From: Moraxella boevrei DSM 14165
GTDB taxonomy: Bacteria; Pseudomonadota; Gammaproteobacteria; Pseudomonadales; Moraxellaceae
Length of the DNA stretch: 64,000 nucleotides
Assembly: GCF_000379845.1 (NCBI RefSeq)
Contig: NZ_KB903772.1
Coordinates: 1-64,000, forward strand
Reading direction: 5' to 3'
The notes beneath the pieces are model-generated. The model saw only the letters and a list, made by a program, of their open reading frames with translations. It was not told the origin of the DNA and ran no database searches. The stretch's first letter is position 1, and the number at the start of each line of letters is the position of its first letter. The position numbers and the translations under genes are program-made. Shown here piece by piece: positions 59,823-64,000 of the stretch.

Positions 59823-61679
59823 ATGGATATTAAATCGCTAAATTACCAATATTTGTCAAGGCGTTTTGTCATCATGCCGTTTTTTTTGGCATTGTGCCTG
59901 TGTTTTGTCGTGTATTTAGTTAGTGATATTCACAGTACTATCCAAGAACAAGTGTCGCGGGTACATGATATTAACCATTTGTTAACCCAAACGGCGACTA
60001 GTCAAAACAAAGATTTGATCGCCACCCAAGTCAAATATTTATCCGATAGCAATCCGCAGATTGAAAGCATCAATTTTTTCCCTGCCACTAGTCATCAAGA
60101 GCAGATGAACAACAAAAAGCTGGATGTGCTAACCATGTTTTTTGGCAAATATTATGGCTTAAGCCAAGCGGTAACGCTCCAATTACCACACGCATCGCCG
60201 AACACCAACGAAACCACAGTCAATCAACTCGTTGGTTATGTCAACACCACTTTAAATTTAAACACCATTCGCCATCAATGGTTTAAGCGTAATTTACCGA
60301 TGTTTATCACGATGGCAGTTGCATCGATGTTGACATTGCTCATCATGTTGACCTTACTAAAAAAAGTAACCGAACGCTTGTCAATGTTGGAAAAATTAAG
60401 CCAAAAAGTGCTAGATGATCAAGTGATTGAACAAAAAGACTATGAGCAACCCAACGACAAGCAAGCAGTTTGGCTGTATGAAAAAGCGTTATATCACCTG
60501 TTGGATAAACAAAAAACCCAAACGCATCAATTGGTTCAGCTAAACAGTGAAATTGGTTTGCTAAAAGATGAAAGTTTTAAACACATTGAACAATATTCTA
60601 CCTTTCAAAGTGATCTAACCCATGAGTTTAAATTATCACTTAATCGCATTGATGCAGGAATAAAACTACTAAAAAATCAATATATTAGTAGCGAACAACA
60701 AGGTGCAGTGGATATCATTGAGACAGGCGTGGATGATTTAAATTCAAAACTTAACCAACTTATTCAGCTAAATCGTATTGAAAAAGGGCAAACTGTTGTT
60801 GAGTTGCATCAATTTAATCCACATCATTTATTGACTAATATTGTGGAGAAATTTCAAATAATTGCTCGAGAAAAACAGCTTAATTTGGGTTTAAAACTCT
60901 ATCATGCCGACTACGTATTAGAAGGCGATACCCAAAAAATTGACACAATCTTATCATCATTGGTTGAAAATGCGTTGAAATTTACGGAACATGGCTCAGT
61001 AACTGTGATATCACAACTACAGCATTTGGAAAAAAGTATCCGTTGGACAATTTCGGTGGAAGATACAGGAATTGGGATTGATAAACAAAATTTTGCTAAT
61101 ATTTTTAAGCCATTTTTCCAAGTCAACCCAAATATATCACGTATCCTAAAAAATACCACGGTTGGTCTGTTTTTGGTAAAAAAATTGGTGCATTTGTTAA
61201 ATGGTGATATAGAAGTTACCAGTACCCCACAGCAAGGCTCAAAATTCACGCTGCATTTACTATTAAAAGACTGGCATAGCCAAAAAGAGCAAGACCTATT
61301 AAAAGACAAAAGTTTTGCAGTATGGTATAAAGACGACCGTATTTTTTCGCAAGCTCAGCGATTAATCAATGCAGGGGCAAAAATCCAAGGGTTTCATGAT
61401 AGTCGGTTATTGCTAGATTATTTAACGAATAATTCAGTAGATATGCTAATCATTATGTATAAAATACCTAAAGAAGAAGTCATGCGTTTGGTGACCACTT
61501 TGCGAGAGAAACAGACCGATTTTCGCACGCTGATTACCTATTATTATTTGCCAAAACACCTGCAAGCGGTATATGCAGAAAGCTTAAAAGCTGTGGGTGT
61601 AGACTATTTAGAAGATGCAAGCTTAGAGAATATGGCTTTAGATGATTATATTAATCGCTTAATTCAATATTTGGCTTAA
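59823..61679 (+). CDS. Sensor histidine kinase with degenerate receiver-like domain
   Basis: 618-aa membrane sensor. Transmembrane helices at about 16-34 and 159-179 frame a periplasmic sensor region (about 35-158). After a linker comes the dimerisation/phosphoacceptor helix with His267 (SDLTHEFKLSLNRI) and a catalytic domain with N box VENALKFTEHGS and G1 DTGIGID. The G2 box is altered (TTVGLFLVKKL instead of GLGL). The last 115 residues fold like a receiver (about 500-618), but the phospho-acceptor position is lost (VDMLIIMYKIP, where MD would be expected). BarA/GacS-like layout without an HPt. No response regulator is adjacent. Confidence 0.85.
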   Translation: MDIKSLNYQYLSRRFVIMPFFLALCLCFVVYLVSDIHSTIQEQVSRVHDINHLLTQTATSQNKDLIATQVKYLSDSNPQIESINFFPATSHQEQMNNKKLDVLTMFFGKYYGLSQAVTLQLPHASPNTNETTVNQLVGYVNTTLNLNTIRHQWFKRNLPMFITMAVASMLTLLIMLTLLKKVTERLSMLEKLSQKVLDDQVIEQKDYEQPNDKQAVWLYEKALYHLLDKQKTQTHQLVQLNSEIGLLKDESFKHIEQYSTFQSDLTHEFKLSLNRIDAGIKLLKNQYISSEQQGAVDIIETGVDDLNSKLNQLIQLNRIEKGQTVVELHQFNPHHLLTNIVEKFQIIAREKQLNLGLKLYHADYVLEGDTQKIDTILSSLVENALKFTEHGSVTVISQLQHLEKSIRWTISVEDTGIGIDKQNFANIFKPFFQVNPNISRILKNTTVGLFLVKKLVHLLNGDIEVTSTPQQGSKFTLHLLLKDWHSQKEQDLLKDKSFAVWYKDDRIFSQAQRLINAGAKIQGFHDSRLLLDYLTNNSVDMLIIMYKIPKEEVMRLVTTLREKQTDFRTLITYYYLPKHLQAVYAESLKAVGVDYLEDASLENMALDDYINRLIQYLA

Positions 61680-62326
61680 ATTAAGCCTTGTTTTTGCAAA
61701 AACTGGTATAAATTATCAGCAAATTTGGCATAACCCGCCGCATTGGCGTGGATTTGGTCGGATTTTAACTTTTCATTGGATAAAATTTCTGACCAGCCCC
61801 CATCGCCTTTAGCAAACAAAATCACCTGTTCGCTATCGGCAATTTTTTGATAGATTGGGTTGTCGCTGGCTTTACCAAACAAAGCACTGGTGCTTAAATG
61901 TGGTTCTGCAATTAAGATGACGTTGATATTTTGGTTTTTTAGTTGTTGCACGATTTTTGTGATATTCTCGGTTGTCTCGGACGGATTGACACGCCGTAAC
62001 ACATCATTGCCACCAATCCCTAATAAGACTAAACTCGGCTTTTGTTGAATAATTTCATCTAAACGTGCCAAGACACCTGCTGACGTGTCACCATTAATCC
62101 CTGCATTGCGAATTTGCCAACCTGTTTTTTTTGCCAAAATGGTGGGGTAGGCTTGGTGTTTTTCCGCCCCATAGCCATAAGTCAGCGAGTCGCCAAGTGC
62201 GATCACTTTGCTACCACGAGCGATTTTTGCCTCTGTCGGTTTATTGTTACAGCCAGTAATAAGCGGTAAAGTCATGAACGCCATGCCGTAACATACAAAT
62301 TGTCGGCGATTGATTTTGTTTTGCAT
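61676..62326 (-). CDS. tesA: TesA-like SGNH esterase / lysophospholipase
   Basis: 216-aa GDSL/SGNH hydrolase, E. coli TesA-like (thioesterase I, arylesterase, lysophospholipase L1). Block I GDSLTYGYG (Ser about 47), block II around GINGDTSAG, block III GIGGNDVLR and block V DQIHANAAG give the full Ser-Gly-Asn-His set. The N-terminus RRQFVCYGMAFMTLPLITGC has both a twin-Arg start and a lipobox-like ITGC, so it may be a lipoprotein, unlike soluble periplasmic TesA. Its stop shares TTAA with the convergent kinase gene. Confidence 0.9.
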   Translation of the reverse strand: MQNKINRRQFVCYGMAFMTLPLITGCNNKPTEAKIARGSKVIALGDSLTYGYGAEKHQAYPTILAKKTGWQIRNAGINGDTSAGVLARLDEIIQQKPSLVLLGIGGNDVLRRVNPSETTENITKIVQQLKNQNINVILIAEPHLSTSALFGKASDNPIYQKIADSEQVILFAKGDGGWSEILSNEKLKSDQIHANAAGYAKFADNLYQFLQKQGLI

Positions 62327-62364
62327 CTTTTAATAAGTCTTTAACAGATAATTTTAACGGATTG

Positions 62365-63300
62365 TTAAATTAAGTTTTGTAATTTATTCGCCAATTCTTC
62401 ACGAGCTTTAACAAAACCGTCAATCCCTGCCTCTAACAATTCAGTCGTCATGCTGTCTTGCTCAAGGGCATTTGCAAAACTTTGTTCATGAAATTGTTGT
62501 TTTTCAATGGTATCAAAACTCATATCAGGGAACAGTTGGCGTTCGATTTTTGTGTCCATTTCACGCAATTTATCCATTAAATCAGGCGAAATCGTCAGCA
62601 AATCACAGCCTGCCAATGCCAAAATCTCATCCACTGTGCGAAAACTTGCTCCCATGATCTGGGTCTGGTAGCCATGTTGTTTAAAATAACTATAAATTGT
62701 TTTTACTGATAATACACCTTTATCTTCAGTCACTGGAATGATTTCACGGTTTTCAGTACGTTTTTGATAATCCAAAATTCGCCCAACAAATGGCGAAATC
62801 AACGTCACATTGGCATCGGCACAGGCAATCGCTTGGTGCAACCCAAAAATCAACGTCACATTACAATGAATACCTTGTGCTTCGAGGATTTTGGCAGCTT
62901 GGATACCTTGCCACGTTCCTGCGATTTTTATCAGCACACGTTCCTTGTCAATGCCCATTTGTTCATACATTTGGATAAATTCTAAAGCTTTGGCAACGGT
63001 TTGTTCGGTGTCAAACGACAGACGAGCATCTACTTCGGTAGAGACACGTCCGTCAATGCGTTGTAGGATTTCTTTGCCGATATACACCGTTAAGTCGTCA
63101 ATCACTTTATCAATATCATTGTTGTGTTTTGTTAATGTTTCAGTTAAAACAGACTGTAAATTTGGGTCATTACAGGCTTTGGTAATCAGGCTTGGGTTGG
63201 TCGTTGCATCCACGGGGCGTAGGCGTTCAATTGCCGTCAAATCGCCTGTATCAGCGACAACGGTAGTCATCATGCGGAGCTGGTTTAAGGTGTTTGCCAT
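62365..63300 (-). CDS. tal: Transaldolase
   Basis: Pentose-phosphate enzyme that transfers dihydroxyacetone units. 311 aa, TalB class: VDATTNPSLITKA near the N-terminus, the Schiff-base Lys in VLIKIAGTWQGIQAAK (about 130), and ISPFVGRILDYQK. A TATGG-like start region and weak upstream signals; single gene on the minus strand, divergent from pheA with 286 AT-rich bases between. Confidence 0.96.
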   Translation of the reverse strand: MANTLNQLRMMTTVVADTGDLTAIERLRPVDATTNPSLITKACNDPNLQSVLTETLTKHNNDIDKVIDDLTVYIGKEILQRIDGRVSTEVDARLSFDTEQTVAKALEFIQMYEQMGIDKERVLIKIAGTWQGIQAAKILEAQGIHCNVTLIFGLHQAIACADANVTLISPFVGRILDYQKRTENREIIPVTEDKGVLSVKTIYSYFKQHGYQTQIMGASFRTVDEILALAGCDLLTISPDLMDKLREMDTKIERQLFPDMSFDTIEKQQFHEQSFANALEQDSMTTELLEAGIDGFVKAREELANKLQNLI

Positions 63301-63586
63301 AAGTTTTCCATTTAATTTTAAAAATCAAAAGTTACCATATTTTATCAAATGTTACTAGTTTATTTTTGTTAGTGCGTTGTTAGCTTGTTGTTATTCTAAA
63401 AAAAATTATTAAAAATTTTAAGCAAATGTCCAATAAAATTGATAAAAAAAAGTTTGATAAAAACTGCTAAATTTTTTTGCAAATTGGTGCATTGTGTTTA
63501 GCGATTTTTGCCAAAGTATGCTAAGATAACCGCATTTTACAATTTAATTTTAATCTTTTAACTTTTTTTAAAAAGCGTGGTGCAAA

Positions 63587-64000
63587 ATGACACAGGAAAA
63601 TATAGAAATCAGCCTTGATAAAGAACAATTATTGGCACTTCGCCAAAAAATTGACAGCGTTGATGAACATATTCAACAGCTTATCAATGAACGTGCAGGC
63701 TATGCAGTAGAAGTGGCAAATATCAAAAAAAATCAAGAAGATAATCCGATTTTTTATCGCCCAGAGCGAGAAGCACAGGTATTAAAGGCGGTAATGGCAA
63801 GAAACGAAGGCGGTGCGATGCCGTCTGACAAAATGGCACGCCTGTTTCGTGAGATTATGTCAGCCTGCCTTGATTTAGAAGCCCCCCAAAAGGTCGCCTA
63901 TCTTGGACCTGCTGGCACTTTTACCCACGCCGCCGCCCTAAAACACTTTGGCAAGGCAAGCACTACCGTGCCACTTGCCACCATTGGCGATGTGTTTCGT
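63587..64000 (+). CDS. pheA: Chorismate mutase/prephenate dehydratase (5' part)
   Basis: Bifunctional P-protein of phenylalanine synthesis; 138 codons are visible before the window ends. The N-terminal chorismate mutase domain is complete: LLALRQKIDSVDEHIQQLIN, ERAGYAVEVANIKK, FYRPEREAQVLKAVM and the C-terminal helix MARLFREIMSACLDLE. The prephenate dehydratase domain begins with VAYLGPAGTFTHAAALKHFG. ATG 63587; TGGTGCAAA upstream is a poor ribosome-binding site, but GCGTGG nearby may serve. Confidence 0.93.
   Translation, partial: MTQENIEISLDKEQLLALRQKIDSVDEHIQQLINERAGYAVEVANIKKNQEDNPIFYRPEREAQVLKAVMARNEGGAMPSDKMARLFREIMSACLDLEAPQKVAYLGPAGTFTHAAALKHFGKASTTVPLATIGDVFR

Overview
The window is 64 kb of low-GC, mostly core chromosome from a gammaproteobacterium, most likely Moraxella or a close relative in the Moraxellaceae. 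The case rests on several points. There is a very large trimeric autotransporter adhesin followed by a TpgA-like SmpA/OmpA lipoprotein, a pairing known from Acinetobacter. A tiny lipoprotein of a type I remember from Moraxellaceae follows pdxA. Spacers are AT-rich, and the rlmN-pilF-rodZ-ispG-hisS-yfgM-bamB-der order is gammaproteobacterial. The species cannot be fixed from sequence alone. I saw no rRNA, tRNA, CRISPR array or prophage.

Layout. 1-97: an octamer tandem repeat at the left edge, directly after a minus-strand ATG. 0.2-3.2 kb: katG and hslR. 3.5-11 kb: the adhesin, whose true N-terminus lies in another frame, and tpgA. 11-20.9 kb: housekeeping genes (cysK, an SDR, gmk, ispH, a UbiB-like kinase, a K+ channel, a YebC/PmpR-like regulator, prmB, pdxH, a DoxX protein). 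20.9-26 kb: a lipocalin, trpGDC and glnA with NtrC-like sites. 26-30 kb: iron storage (bfd and two complementary bacterioferritins), pdxA and a small lipoprotein. 30-42 kb: a DUF3482 GTPase, small lipoproteins, a hydrolase, rpsT, a secreted nuclease, emrAB-like efflux, queE and a DUF485/actP acetate uptake pair. 42-46 kb: an intergenic remnant, an alanine/Na+ symporter and an enoyl-CoA hydratase family gene. 46-59.8 kb: the rlmN-der cluster. 59.8-64 kb: a sensor kinase, a TesA-like esterase, transaldolase and the start of pheA.

The most informative features are departures from the expected. The adhesin has a one-base frame break between its extended signal peptide region and the rest, leaving a GTGA stop/start overlap. 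The conserved rlmN-der cluster is interrupted twice. Between ispG and hisS sits an AT-rich islet with a decayed IS1-family element (terminal inverted repeats and perfect target duplication still visible), two lipoproteins and a third split by an in-frame TAG. Between bamB and der sit remnants of an HD-domain gene and two tiny overlapping ORFs. The two bacterioferritins have complementary defects: one keeps the ferroxidase site but lacks the haem Met, the other the reverse.

Genes that work together: bfd with bfr1/bfr2 (iron storage and release, Fur-like sites upstream); trpG/trpD/trpC (tryptophan); pilF, rodZ, bamB and yfgM (envelope assembly); ispH and ispG (last two MEP-pathway steps); pdxA and pdxH (vitamin B6); emrA and emrB (efflux); adhesin and tpgA (surface attachment). 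I found no convincing wholly new defence or biosynthetic system. The broken adhesin start and the two islets deserve attention most.
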